This document shows, piece by piece, positions 17,839-25,927 of a stretch of 46,719 bases of DNA (the stretch's first letter is position 1; each line of letters starts with the position of its first letter). The DNA lies in assembly GCF_004296405.1 (NCBI RefSeq), contig NZ_PSRR01000021.1:1-46719 (forward strand). Reading direction: 5' to 3'. The translations under genes and the position numbers were made by a program. The stretch comes from Bradyrhizobium sp. Leo170. GTDB lineage: Bacteria; Pseudomonadota; Alphaproteobacteria; Rhizobiales; Xanthobacteraceae. The notes below the pieces were generated by a model. The model saw only the letters and a program-made list of their open reading frames with translations, was not told the DNA's origin and searched no databases.

Positions 17839-19034
17839 ATGGCACGCAAGGCAGGGGCGACTTCGGACACTATCACAGCCGCAAACGACAAGGTTGAGAA
17901 GGAGGTCGCACGGCGCAAGCGCACCGTACGCAGCTTCCCGGCCGCTCCGTTCGAGGACAGTATCGATTTTGTGAAGAGCATGTTCGAGTTCGGAAGCGGT
18001 GAAGCCGTGCGCAGGCTGTCGCTGTTCGACCATATCGGTAAGTCGCCAGACAGCGGCGCTAGCCGCATGTTGGTGACCAACGCGAACAAGTACGGGCTCA
18101 TCAAAGGCAATTATGCCAGCGAAACGCTCGAATTGACGCAAGACGGTGTACGTACTGTTGACCCGCAGATACCAGCACGAGACCAGCTTCGTGCAAAAAT
18201 CAAGCTATCGATAGAGGATATCGAGATTTTCGCGAAGCTCCATGAGCGATTTGTTGGCCGGGCCTTACCAGCGAAGACCGCTCTAATCGATACGGCTATG
18301 GAACTGGGTGAAAGTAAAGACGCCGCCCCGGAGGCGGTTGAAACATTCATCCTTAATGCGCGATATGTCGGCCTGTTAGCGATGCTGTCGGGTGCTGAGC
18401 GTCTCGTCTCGAAAGACGCTGCGGTGGATGCTGTTCAGCAACCCGCAGGACAGACGACGCTGGGAACGTCTTTGTCAGCCGGTCTACCACCAATAACGCC
18501 GCCATCGGCTGGCGCGCTGTCATCACCGCGGACCACGCCAAATTCGAAGCTACGTGCTTTTACATCAGTCCTATCGGCGCTGCTGACAGTGAGTACCGCC
18601 AGCACTCCGACCTGTTCATGGGCACACTCATCGAACCAGCCGTAGCGTCATTTGGGTTGTCACTGGTGCGTGCCGATCAGATAGATAAGCCGGGGATGAT
18701 CACGAAGCAGATTATGGAATTTCTGGTCAAAGCCCGACTTGTAATTGTCGATATGTCCTATCACAATCCAAACGTCTTCTATGAGCTGGCAATTCGCCAT
18801 ATGATGCGACTGCCTATTGTACAGATTGTTCGGAAGGCGGACACGATACCATTCGACGTCAACCAGATGAGGACCGTCATCATCGACACGTCGGATATCT
18901 ATTCGTTCGCGCCGCGCATTAGCACATATCAAACGGACATATCCTCTCACATAAGGCGAGCGCTCGAAGCTCCTGAAGCGGTTGAGACCCCAATATCCAT
19001 TTTCTTTCCAACGCTTCGTGCGACGCTGGCATAG
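17839..19034 (+). pseudogene. frameshifted two-domain protein with C-terminal TIR-like/nucleoside deoxyribosyltransferase-like domain
   Basis: The first frame (from ATG 17839, with AAGAAAGGGG upstream) encodes an N-terminal helical or winged-helix-like domain of about 200 residues (FDHIGKSPDSGASRMLVTNA... LELTQDG) and then a low-complexity linker. The second domain is in the -1 frame: from about 18537 it reads AKFEATCFYISPIGAADSEY, then RADQIDKPGMITKQIMEFLV and MSYHNPNVFYELAIRHM, ending at the TAG 19032-19034. CFYISPIG plus NPNVFYE is typical of TIR-like/nucleoside 2-deoxyribosyltransferase-like domains, with Glu in NPNVFYE the probable catalytic residue. One missing base between about 18424 and 18546 would restore a single protein of roughly 400 residues. 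The base composition is lower in GC than the flanks. A role as a nucleotide-degrading effector is inferred from the domain class. Confidence 0.7.
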
Positions 19035-19190
19035 AGCCGCCAGCTGCTGCTGGTGTCAGCGGTGAAGGTCTGGCGTCACTAACAGGCGGCCTTAGACCTC
19101 TCCGAGACGCGGCTGCACAGAATTCATCAGGGGATTTGGGCCAACCGCGAGTTGCCGAATACTCTGGGTTCACGCTACTTCAGTCTGAAA

Positions 19191-19548
19191 ATGGCCCTTG
19201 TTCGCCCGCGCTTAACTGAATTCCACGGCATCGACGTTGCCCAAGCCAACGTGGACTTCGCCATTCCCTTTCTTGAAGAGGATCTTCCCCTCTACGTTGA
19301 CCCGTTCCTCCTCTGGAAGTCGCCCTCGTTGCAAGGATCAATCACTGCACGGAGCCATGATCGCGGCGTTCAACCGTCTTGGAATGCTCTCGCAACGAGG
19401 GCAAACAGAGTTGGCTGTTCAGATCATCCAGCAGATGTCCGAATGCGAAGAAGTCGGACTGGGCGGTGCAGCGACGAAAAAGGGGAAGCGAATTAGTTTA
19501 GCTGTTGCGCAAGAGCCACCGCTGCGAGCAGAGTGTCTCGCCGCCTAG
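19191..19548 (+). pseudogene. frameshifted and probably truncated gene of unknown function
   Basis: The ATG at 19191 gives MALVRPRLTEFHGIDVAQAN and continues to DPFLLWKSPSLQ. There the frame breaks, because removing one G of the GG at 19335-19336 joins it to DQSLHGAMIAAFNRLGMLSQ, then QIIQQMSECEEVGLGGAATK and KGKRIS. The last 16 residues before the stop (LAVAQEPPLRAECLAA) do not resemble the preceding sequence, so I infer 3' truncation near 19497. I do not recognise the family. The start overlaps an open extension of the preceding frame (stop 19217-19219), suggesting the two genes were once an overlapping pair. Confidence 0.55.
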
Positions 19549-19630
19549 TGCAGGACTTGGTCGCTTCGCCGCGAAGCGGCTACTGTGCATGGGGTTGTTT
19601 TCGACTTTTTTGTTTCGGGGGCACGAAAGC

Positions 19631-19664
19631 GGCAGGCTGAACCGGATCTCATCCGGCTCCTGCC
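19631..19664 (-). terminator. hairpin, possible terminator
   Basis: GGCAGG...CCGGAT-CTC-ATCCGG...CCTGCC forms a two-part inverted repeat. On the minus strand it follows the stop of the remnant at 19667 and is followed by GCTTTCG. It could be the terminator left with that gene tail. Confidence 0.4.
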
Positions 19665-19666
19665 CG

Positions 19667-19797
19667 CTACTTCATCAACCGCACGGTCGTGAAGCGCTGC
19701 GTCTTGCCGCCCGGGCGCATGGGACGCTTCGCCGTTTTTCGATACAAAACCGCAAGCACTCGATTCCCTGCATGACCGCTGTCGGTGCGAGGTGAAT
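19667..19797 (-). pseudogene. possible 3' remnant of an unidentified gene
   Basis: A minus-strand frame ending at the TAG 19669-19667 reads ...NRVLAVLYRKTAKRPMRPGG then KTQRFTTVRLMK. It looks like a natural basic C-terminus followed by a hairpin, but I see no matching upstream portion or start. I cannot name the family. It may mark the far edge of the inserted segment, where a resident gene was cut. Confidence 0.3.
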
Positions 19798-19817
19798 CGT
19801 TATGCGATCATGCAGCC

Positions 19818-20243
19818 TCACGAAACGAGTGTGGCACTAAAATCAATCTCAACCTTCATCAGCTTGGAGACGGGGCAGCCGGCTTTTGCGCTTGCGGCGA
19901 TCGACTGGAACGTGTCGTGGTCGATGCCCGGTATCTTCGCCGTGGTGGTGAGATGCGCCGAGGTGATCGAAAAGCCGTCCCCGTCCTTCTCGATGGTGAT
20001 TTCCGATTTGCTGTCCACGTGCTCCGGCACGAAATTCGCCTGACCGAGCTGCCTGACGAATGACATGGTGAAGCACGCGGCATGCGCTGCACCTAACAGC
20101 TCCTCCGGATTGGTGCCCGGCTTCTCGCCGTAGCGGCTGAAGAAGGTGTAGGGATGATTGTCCAGCGCGCGGCTCTCGGTGGAGACCGAACCCTTGCCTT
20201 CGCGCAGGCTGCCATTCCAGGCGGCGGATCCGAAACGTTTCAT
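19818..20243 (-). CDS. osmC: OsmC/Ohr family peroxiredoxin
   Basis: A 141-residue protein. The two redox cysteines lie in AAHAACFTMSFVRQL (about residue 57) and SAKAGCPVSKLMK (about 124). KPGTNPEELLGAAHAACF is the standard OsmC core and RFGSAAWNGSLREGKGSVST a typical OsmC start. These enzymes reduce organic and fatty-acid hydroperoxides in the cytoplasm, often under osmotic or stationary-phase stress. The OsmC subgroup (rather than Ohr) is suggested by the MKRFGSAAWNG beginning. Confidence 0.9.
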   Translation of the reverse strand: MKRFGSAAWNGSLREGKGSVSTESRALDNHPYTFFSRYGEKPGTNPEELLGAAHAACFTMSFVRQLGQANFVPEHVDSKSEITIEKDGDGFSITSAHLTTTAKIPGIDHDTFQSIAASAKAGCPVSKLMKVEIDFSATLVS

Positions 20244-20361
20244 TGTTCTTTACTCCTTTCCTGTTTTGCATGCCCTGCAGCCTACGAGCGCGTCAGACCG
20301 CCGCTCGTCTCTTCCCGGCCTCGATCATGTCGAGAGCGCGGCCATCCCAAGTGTGTTCACC

Positions 20362-21141
20362 TCATGGGCGTTGGCCGGCGGCCTCCAGGATCAGTTGCGT
20401 GATTTCGTCAGGTTGAGAGATCAGCGACAGGTGACTCGCCTTGACCTCTATGGTCTTGGCTCCCATGCGCTTGGCCATGAATCGTTCGAGGTCCGGATTG
20501 ATCGTGCGGTCCTCGGTCGAGACGGCGTAATAGCTCGGCTTTGATCGCCAGGCCGCGTTCGTGGTCTTGCCGGCGAGCAGGGTTTTGTGGAACGGCTGCT
20601 GGACTGCATAGAGCACCTTGGCCTTCGCCTCCGGCAGGTCGCCTGCGAAATCGCGCAGGAAAGCCTCCTCGGAAAGCCGTCCTTCATCACCGTCGAACAC
20701 GATGCCGGCCGTCGCCGGCGGGGTCGGATAGGTCTTCGCGAGCGCAGTGTAGTCCTCGCCGGCATCCGGCGCACGCGCCGCCACATAGACGAGCGCCGAG
20801 ACGTTCGGATGCACGCCGGCCTCGGTGACGATCATGCCGGAGAAGGAATGGCCGACCAGAACCGTCGGGCCGTCCTGCCGTGCCAGCACGCGCTCGGCTG
20901 ACGCGACCGCTTCAGGCAGCGTGGTCAGCGGATTTTGCACGGAGGTCACGTTGAGGTCGGTCGTCTGCAATCGCGCGATCACCTCCGACCAGCACGAGCC
21001 GTCGGCGAACAGTCCATGCACGAGCACGACGTTGCGCGCCTTCGGCGGGGTTGCGTTTGCGGCCATGCCGCGAGTGGAGATCAGCGAGGCCGCTGCGCCG
21101 GCAAGCAGAGCGGTCGAAAAAGCTCGTCTGTTCATCGTCAT
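20362..21141 (-). CDS. exported alpha/beta hydrolase
   Basis: 259 residues from the ATG at 21141; GGAAGAG lies upstream, and a second ATG at 21135 is also possible. The N-terminus MTMNRRAFSTALLAGAAASL has a twin-arginine-like NRRAF motif and an A-rich h-region, so Tat export is plausible. The fold motifs are VVLVHGLFADGSCW (oxyanion HG), VLVGHSFSGMIVTEAG (nucleophile Ser in GHSFSG) and a C-terminal KASHLSLISQPDE (catalytic His). The family includes esterases of the EstC/salicylate-binding-protein-2 type; substrate unknown. Confidence 0.85.
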   Translation of the reverse strand: MTMNRRAFSTALLAGAAASLISTRGMAANATPPKARNVVLVHGLFADGSCWSEVIARLQTTDLNVTSVQNPLTTLPEAVASAERVLARQDGPTVLVGHSFSGMIVTEAGVHPNVSALVYVAARAPDAGEDYTALAKTYPTPPATAGIVFDGDEGRLSEEAFLRDFAGDLPEAKAKVLYAVQQPFHKTLLAGKTTNAAWRSKPSYYAVSTEDRTINPDLERFMAKRMGAKTIEVKASHLSLISQPDEITQLILEAAGQRP

Positions 21142-21334
21142 GATGCTCTTCCTTTGACCACGAGGGGATTGTCTTGAGGGCGCGGAATGGCCGCGCGGTT
21201 TCAAGCAGTCCCAGCGTGAACACACAGTGATGCCGCCGCGCGCGAAGGCCTCGCGGTTGTTCTCGATGCTGTAGTGGCCGTGAAGATAGTTGACCGCGAA
21301 ACGGAAAGATTTCTGGATCGCACGGAGCAGCACG

Positions 21335-22398
21335 TCACAGCGCGCTGGATCCGCCCTCCACGATCTTCTCATTGAGCTTCTGATCTACGATCTGGACCGT
21401 ACGATCGATCTCGGCATTGGGCGCGCCAAGCTGATGCGAAATCAGCTTCACGAGCAGGTCGACCCGCTCGATGAAGGGCGCTCCGCTCGCCACCGCGCGC
21501 GCCGCCGATGAGGGCTTGAGAAGGCTTTCCGCCGCTTTGGCGTATTTCTCGAACGGCACCTGATCCTTCGGGTCGGCTCCCAGGCGCCGCGCGACCGCAT
21601 CGACATGCTCATAGATCGACGGCGAGCGCTTCAGATCGGCGTGCACCGCGTCGCGGATCGATTGCGGCTCCTGCGGCGTGATGCAGCGGTAATTGCCGGT
21701 CAACAGCATCGACCATTTGGCCAGCGGGACAACAGCGAGTCGAACACCTTGAGCTTCACCGGAACATCCTGGCCATCCAGCTTCACCGCGTCGATGTCCG
21801 CCTCCAGTTCGCGAAGCAGCCGGTTATGCGTCTCATCCGCAAATGCCGCTGCCTTGAAGTTTGTCGGCAGGCCGACATGAAGGACATTCGCCGCCTCGTC
21901 CGGCGGACGGAAGGCCTGAGGATCAGGCGAGCAGAGCGAGACCAGTCCCGGCTTGAAGCGCTCCCATACCTGCGCATTGGTATAGGCCTCTTCGAGGTCC
22001 ATGTCCGACAGCGCCGGGATCCGTTTGAGATAGGGCAACGGCGGCATGTTCATGATCGAAAGGCAAGGCAGCTTCGCCTCGGCGATCTTGATCATCAGAA
22101 CCCGGATCGTATGGTTGGTGTATTGCGGCTCCTGCATGGCAAGGCCAACCAGATCGTAACGGGAGAGGTCGACGTCTGCGGGCGGTGCCGCGTCCAAGGT
22201 CCCGGGTAGATCGCGCGAGAAGATCGACCGGTGCGTCGGCTCGTCACGCAGCTTAATGCGAACCTCGGTACCGTCGCGATTGATGAGCTCTGCGGTCTTC
22301 TTGCGACAAACCAGCGTCACGTTGTGACCGGCCATCAGCAGCTTCGTCGCGAGCAATGAGCCGTACGAGGCTCCCAGGATCAGAATGTTGCGCGCCAT
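21335..22398 (-). pseudogene. ketopantoate reductase-like protein, frameshifted
   Basis: The N-terminal frame from ATG 22398 starts MARNILILGASYGSLLATKL, a Rossmann nucleotide-binding loop (GASYGS), and runs to VFDSLLSRWPNGRCC before a stop. The other frame continues the homologous text as PLAKWSMLLTGNYRCITPQE and ends at 21335. One extra C near 21730-21731 of the plus strand would restore ...DSLLVPLAKWSMLLT..., giving about 354 residues. The layout (N-terminal Rossmann, C-terminal helical domain) fits the ApbA/PanE-like 2-dehydropantoate reductase superfamily, though the protein is longer than PanE and its substrate is unknown. Either a recent pseudogene or a sequencing error. Confidence 0.75.
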
Positions 22399-22611
22399 GT
22401 CCCTCTCCTAAGGTTTCCTCCAACGTCCCAACCCAAGCCAGTCTCGAATTTTCGGGTATCCGCTTGGGCGAAGGAACGGCGCAGGCCGGACCTCTACATC
22501 ACACGGGGACAGCCTCTTCGGGCAAGGAGCATACTTGTCTACCGCCAATTGATGGGCATTACAATCGCACAGCGGCTCCTGGTTTCAGACCGCAGAAGCA
22601 GAAGAGGGTCA

Positions 22612-22914
22612 TCACTCGCACCGATAGCGATGACGGTCGCGGCCAAGGAATGTGCCGGTCGCGGGATTGTACGAGCGGTGGCGCTGCGCGCAGGTGTCGA
22701 TGCCGCTGGCCTCTTCGTTATAGTATTGCAGAGCAGAAGGCGGCTCTGACTCCAGTCTGGCCGCAGGCGTGGGCGCGCCGCCGTTCAGAAGGTCTGCATT
22801 GGGATGATAGAACGCGTACAGTCCGGGCTCCTGGATAGCCGCCTGAGCGAATACTGGTGTTGCAGCCGTTGCCGATAGCAGCGCGGCGGCCGCGAGGATC
22901 TTGAGTGAGGTCAT
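22612..22914 (-). CDS. small exported BA14K-like protein
   Basis: 100 residues from the ATG at 22914, preceded by GGAGAATTTCG. The signal peptide is MTSLKILAAAALLSATAATP with VFAQA cleavage. The C-terminus CAQRHRSYNPATGTFLGRDR then HRYRC matches the BA14K family pattern (Cys...RSY.P.TGT.LG..G.R..C) found in rhizobial and Brucella envelope proteins, some with lectin-like or immunoreactive properties. A 20-bp motif shared with two other exported-protein genes lies 162 bases upstream. Confidence 0.75.
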   Translation of the reverse strand: MTSLKILAAAALLSATAATPVFAQAAIQEPGLYAFYHPNADLLNGGAPTPAARLESEPPSALQYYNEEASGIDTCAQRHRSYNPATGTFLGRDRHRYRCE

Positions 22915-23075
22915 CGAAATTCTCCATCGATCGATACGAAAGCTCGATCGGGGCGCGCAGGTCCGCATGGCGCACCGCCAGGCGGTGCGCGCCGTCAAAT
23001 ACGAGTTTCTCGTATTGGGGTTGTCCGAATGCTCGGAGCTTTCGATCCAAGATCTAAGCGGCCTGCGCGCGCATC

Positions 23076-23095
23076 CCACTAAATTCTGCTTTACG
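23076..23095 (-). promoter_or_regulatory. shared 20-bp motif, copy 1
   Basis: Reads CGTAAAGCAGAATTTAGTGG on the minus strand, pointing at the BA14K-like gene. It matches copy 2 and copy 3 in TAAA-N3-GAATTTAGTGG. It sits in the same divergent gap as copy 2, about 140 bases from it in opposite orientation. Confidence 0.5.
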
Positions 23096-23233
23096 ATTCC
23101 TCAACTCGAGTTGACGGCGGGAACGTGAGAGATCGCCAACAGGATACGTGGCGCGACTATCATCACGAAGCAGCGAAACGCGAGCGAAACGCTTTCAGTA
23201 GCCAGAAATTCCTTATGCCGGTTGTGCCGCGTT

Positions 23234-23253
23234 CCTAAACGCGAATTTAGTGG
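23234..23253 (+). promoter_or_regulatory. shared 20-bp motif, copy 2
   Basis: Reads CCTAAACGCGAATTTAGTGG, 70 bases before the ATG of the plus-strand exported protein. It contains an inverted repeat CTAAA-N6-TTTAG, which suggests a dimeric regulator site. Confidence 0.5.
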
Positions 23254-23323
23254 GAGCGACGAGAAAGAGCCCCACCTTTCTCTGTGTAACGTTCTTTATG
23301 TCACCACTCGAAAGGACAAAGCC

Positions 23324-23569
23324 ATGAAAGTCGCAATGGTAGCATTGGTCGCTGCGTCCATGCTCTCAAGCACATACGCTTTTGCCAATACGGCGCGTCA
23401 AGAACCGGTGGTCAGGAGCTATCCGATATACAGAGAGGCTGCTCCGCCGGTCGTCTTGCATCCGAACTACGGCAATCCGAACGGCGATCCGGATGGTCCG
23501 ACCACGTTGAGCGGCACCGGCGATTCTCAATTCGGTGGCTCGTCGCCCGGCACCAGCGGTTACAACTAA
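23324..23569 (+). CDS. small exported protein, Pro/Gly-rich
   Basis: 81 residues from the ATG at 23324 (AAAGGAC nine bases upstream). A clear signal peptide (MKVAMVALVAASMLSSTYAF-A) is followed by a polar tail rich in Pro, Gly, Asn and Ser (HPNYGNPNGDPDGP). The frame is open further upstream but that part lacks character. I do not recognise the family. It is transcribed away from the BA14K-like gene and shares the 20-bp upstream motif. Confidence 0.65.
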   Translation: MKVAMVALVAASMLSSTYAFANTARQEPVVRSYPIYREAAPPVVLHPNYGNPNGDPDGPTTLSGTGDSQFGGSSPGTSGYN

Positions 23570-23711
23570 GTGAAAGCCGCAGTTGATCGGGCTTTGCTTG
23601 AAAGCCACCGCGCCACCCCAAGGTAACGACGCGCGAACCTCGCGCGTCGTTGAAGTGGCGCGAGACGGCGTTACATCGATCGCTTGGTCGATAGCTGAAG
23701 TGACGTCGAGA

Positions 23712-24023
23712 TCACTTCTTCGATCGTCTGCTGCGGCTAACGGTGCCGAACACGACTTGCGATGGATAAGGAGAAGCCGAGCGCTGAGGCGTGCTCTCGA
23801 GAAAGCCTGCGGCGCCGGTCCACGCAACATTAGGCTGCGCGGCAAAATTGCCCGGAAACACACCATTGGTCGGGAAGTCGCGATTATCATTGCGGTTGTC
23901 ATAGAACCAGCCGCTCGTCTGGCCGTATCGTATGACGCGATACCCAAACTCGGTCGCCGATCCCGGCGAGATAGGGATCGCTGCCAGGATCGCCGCGCAA
24001 ATTACGATCTTCAATCTACCCAT
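23712..24023 (-). CDS. small exported protein of unknown function
   Basis: 103 residues with signal peptide MGRLKIVICAAILAAIPISP-GSA and a mature part rich in aromatic and Asn residues (YGQTSGWFYDNRNDNRDFPT), ending in a basic SRSRRSKK tail. Family not recognised. It begins nine bases after the preceding gene on the same strand and may be the last gene of the efflux operon transcript. Confidence 0.6.
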   Translation of the reverse strand: MGRLKIVICAAILAAIPISPGSATEFGYRVIRYGQTSGWFYDNRNDNRDFPTNGVFPGNFAAQPNVAWTGAAGFLESTPQRSASPYPSQVVFGTVSRSRRSKK

Positions 24024-24032
24024 TGGCTTTCC

Positions 24033-24329
24033 TTATGGCCGGATCGTGCCCCAGTCGCCCTTCCAACCCGCAAGCTTTCCGTTGCGAAACTGCAGATAGA
24101 GCCCGTCGCTTCGGCTCGCGAATGCGCTTCCCTTGACATTGGGCAGCGCCAGATAGAGTTCGCTGCCGCGGCGCCCTCGCACATAGGTCAAGGGCACGCC
24201 GAGCGTGCCAGCGACCTCATCGGGCTTCATCCCAAACCGAAGCGAGGGCGCGCTTTGCTGTGCAGCCGCTGACGCTGCTTCGAGTGCTGCCAGAGCGAGC
24301 GCCATCACAAGCAAGCCGGTTTTCTTCAT
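24033..24329 (-). CDS. small exported protein, SmpA/BamE-like core
   Basis: 98 residues from the ATG at 24329 (MKKTGLLVMALALAALEAAS signal peptide); an upstream in-frame start at 24362 is less likely. The mature part has SLRFGMKPDEVAGTLGVPLT and LYLQFRNGKLAGWKGDW, reminiscent of the small beta-alpha SmpA/OmlA fold (G..PDEV...LG.P ... L.F..G.L). This similarity is only suggestive. It lies 55 bases downstream of the outer-membrane channel gene on the same strand. Confidence 0.6.
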   Translation of the reverse strand: MKKTGLLVMALALAALEAASAAAQQSAPSLRFGMKPDEVAGTLGVPLTYVRGRRGSELYLALPNVKGSAFASRSDGLYLQFRNGKLAGWKGDWGTIRP

Positions 24330-24384
24330 CCGATACACCCATTTGCGGCACGGCAAACGCAAACCAATGCGGCGAAGGCGGACA

Positions 24385-25926
24385 TCATTGTAGCGAGACC
24401 AACGTCCCGGCCGGCGTCCAGCCGCCGCCGAGCGCCTGAAACAGACTGCTTGCCGCCAACAATTTCGAGAGCCGCACCTGAACCAGCGTAACTTCCGCGG
24501 TGAAGAGCGTCTGTTCGGCCTGCAGGACCGTAATCAGATTGATCGTCCCGCCCCGCAATTGCTTCTCCGCCACATCGAACGCCGTTTGTGAGCTCGCAAC
24601 GACCTGCGCTTGCAGCCGCTCCTGCAGCGTGAACTTTTGCAACGCAATGAGCGCCTTCTCGACATCAGAGAATGCCGACAGAACCGCCTTGCGATAGGCC
24701 TGCAGGTTCTGAAGCTGCACGCCCTTCGCCTGCTTCAACTGGCTCTCGAGCAAGAAGCCGTCGAAAATCGGTTGCGCGAGGCTGGCCGTAAGGGTGGAGA
24801 ACGCCGCCCCTGGCGTGAACAGCGAGGCCAGCGCGCTGCTCTGGAATCCGCCGGTGCCGGTGAGCTGGATCTGCGGAAAGAATGCCGCGCGAGCCTGCTC
24901 GACGCTGAAGTTCGATGCCGCAAGCAGCGCCTCTGCCTGGCGGATGTCCGGCCGTTGGTAAAGCAGTTCCGATGGCAGGCCGGGGGTCACCCGAGGCACC
25001 TTGATGCGGCTGGTGGATCCGCCCCGCACCGTGAAGTTCGCCGGTGCTCGTCCAACAAGCACCGCGAGCGCGGCAATGTTCTGACCGATGGTGACTTCGA
25101 GAGGCGGAATCGCCGCCCGCTGCGTTCCTGCCAGCGCCTCCTGTTGCGAAACGTCGAGCTGCGAGGCCGTTCCGCCGGCGAACTGCGTCTTGATCAGCGC
25201 AAGGATTCGCTCGGCCGCTGCGAGGTTCTGGCGCGTCACCCGCAACTCGTCCTGCGCCGCTAGAATCTGGAAGTACGTGTTGGCCACCGTGACGATCGCG
25301 GTCAGCGTGACCACCTCGCGATTATATCTCGATGCCGTCGCGCTTTCTTCCGCTGCAAGGAGGGCTGCCTGGTTCTTGCCCCAGAAGTCGAGCATGTAGC
25401 TCGCAGTCAGGCTGGTGCTGAATTGCGAGAAGTTCGAACTTCCGCCGCCGCGTCCGCCTCCGGTCCCGGTGACGCCCCCGCCAAGGTTGCTGCTGCTGGC
25501 GCTGCTTGTGGAGCCGAAATGCGCGCGCTCGGCGCTGGCTGCTCCGGTTAGCGACGGCAATAGCGGCGAACCCGCCACGCCCACCTGGGCGTCGGCCTGC
25601 ACGACCTGGGCGACCGCAACTGCAACGTCGAGATTGCTGATCTGCGCCGCGTCCATCAGCGACGTCAGTTCGCCGGAGCCGAAGCCGCGCCACCAGTCCA
25701 GGACCGGGACCGCGGCATCGGGACTCGCCGAACTTGCCGCGCGATATTTCTCCGGCACTTCGAGATTGAGCTCGGGCCGTTCCGATCCCAGGATGCAGCC
25801 GGACAAGCCGGGGCCGAGCGCGAGTGCGATCAAAGCGGACATCGCGCGGATGCGACCGTCCCCCCACGGCAAAATCGCCCGGGCCAGACTTCGGTGTCGG
25901 ACGCGTACCACCGGGGATTTCGACAT
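24385..25926 (-). CDS. outer-membrane efflux lipoprotein (NodT/OprM family)
   Basis: 513 residues from the ATG at 25926, one base after the stop of the upstream permease. The lipobox is LGPGLSGC (Cys about residue 46), so the mature protein is lipid-anchored. The repeated OEP halves are visible: LDWWRGFGSGELTSLMDAAQ starts the first, and QRPDIRQAEALLAASNFSVE with AAFFPQIQLTGTGGF the second. A Gly/Ser-rich insert (about residues 145-175) is low-complexity. OMF trimers form the exit duct for RND pumps. It is the only such gene in the window, so it may also serve the second RND locus at 34-38 kb. Confidence 0.9.
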   Translation of the reverse strand: MSKSPVVRVRHRSLARAILPWGDGRIRAMSALIALALGPGLSGCILGSERPELNLEVPEKYRAASSASPDAAVPVLDWWRGFGSGELTSLMDAAQISNLDVAVAVAQVVQADAQVGVAGSPLLPSLTGAASAERAHFGSTSSASSSNLGGGVTGTGGGRGGGSSNFSQFSTSLTASYMLDFWGKNQAALLAAEESATASRYNREVVTLTAIVTVANTYFQILAAQDELRVTRQNLAAAERILALIKTQFAGGTASQLDVSQQEALAGTQRAAIPPLEVTIGQNIAALAVLVGRAPANFTVRGGSTSRIKVPRVTPGLPSELLYQRPDIRQAEALLAASNFSVEQARAAFFPQIQLTGTGGFQSSALASLFTPGAAFSTLTASLAQPIFDGFLLESQLKQAKGVQLQNLQAYRKAVLSAFSDVEKALIALQKFTLQERLQAQVVASSQTAFDVAEKQLRGGTINLITVLQAEQTLFTAEVTLVQVRLSKLLAASSLFQALGGGWTPAGTLVSLQ

Positions 25927-25927
25927 C

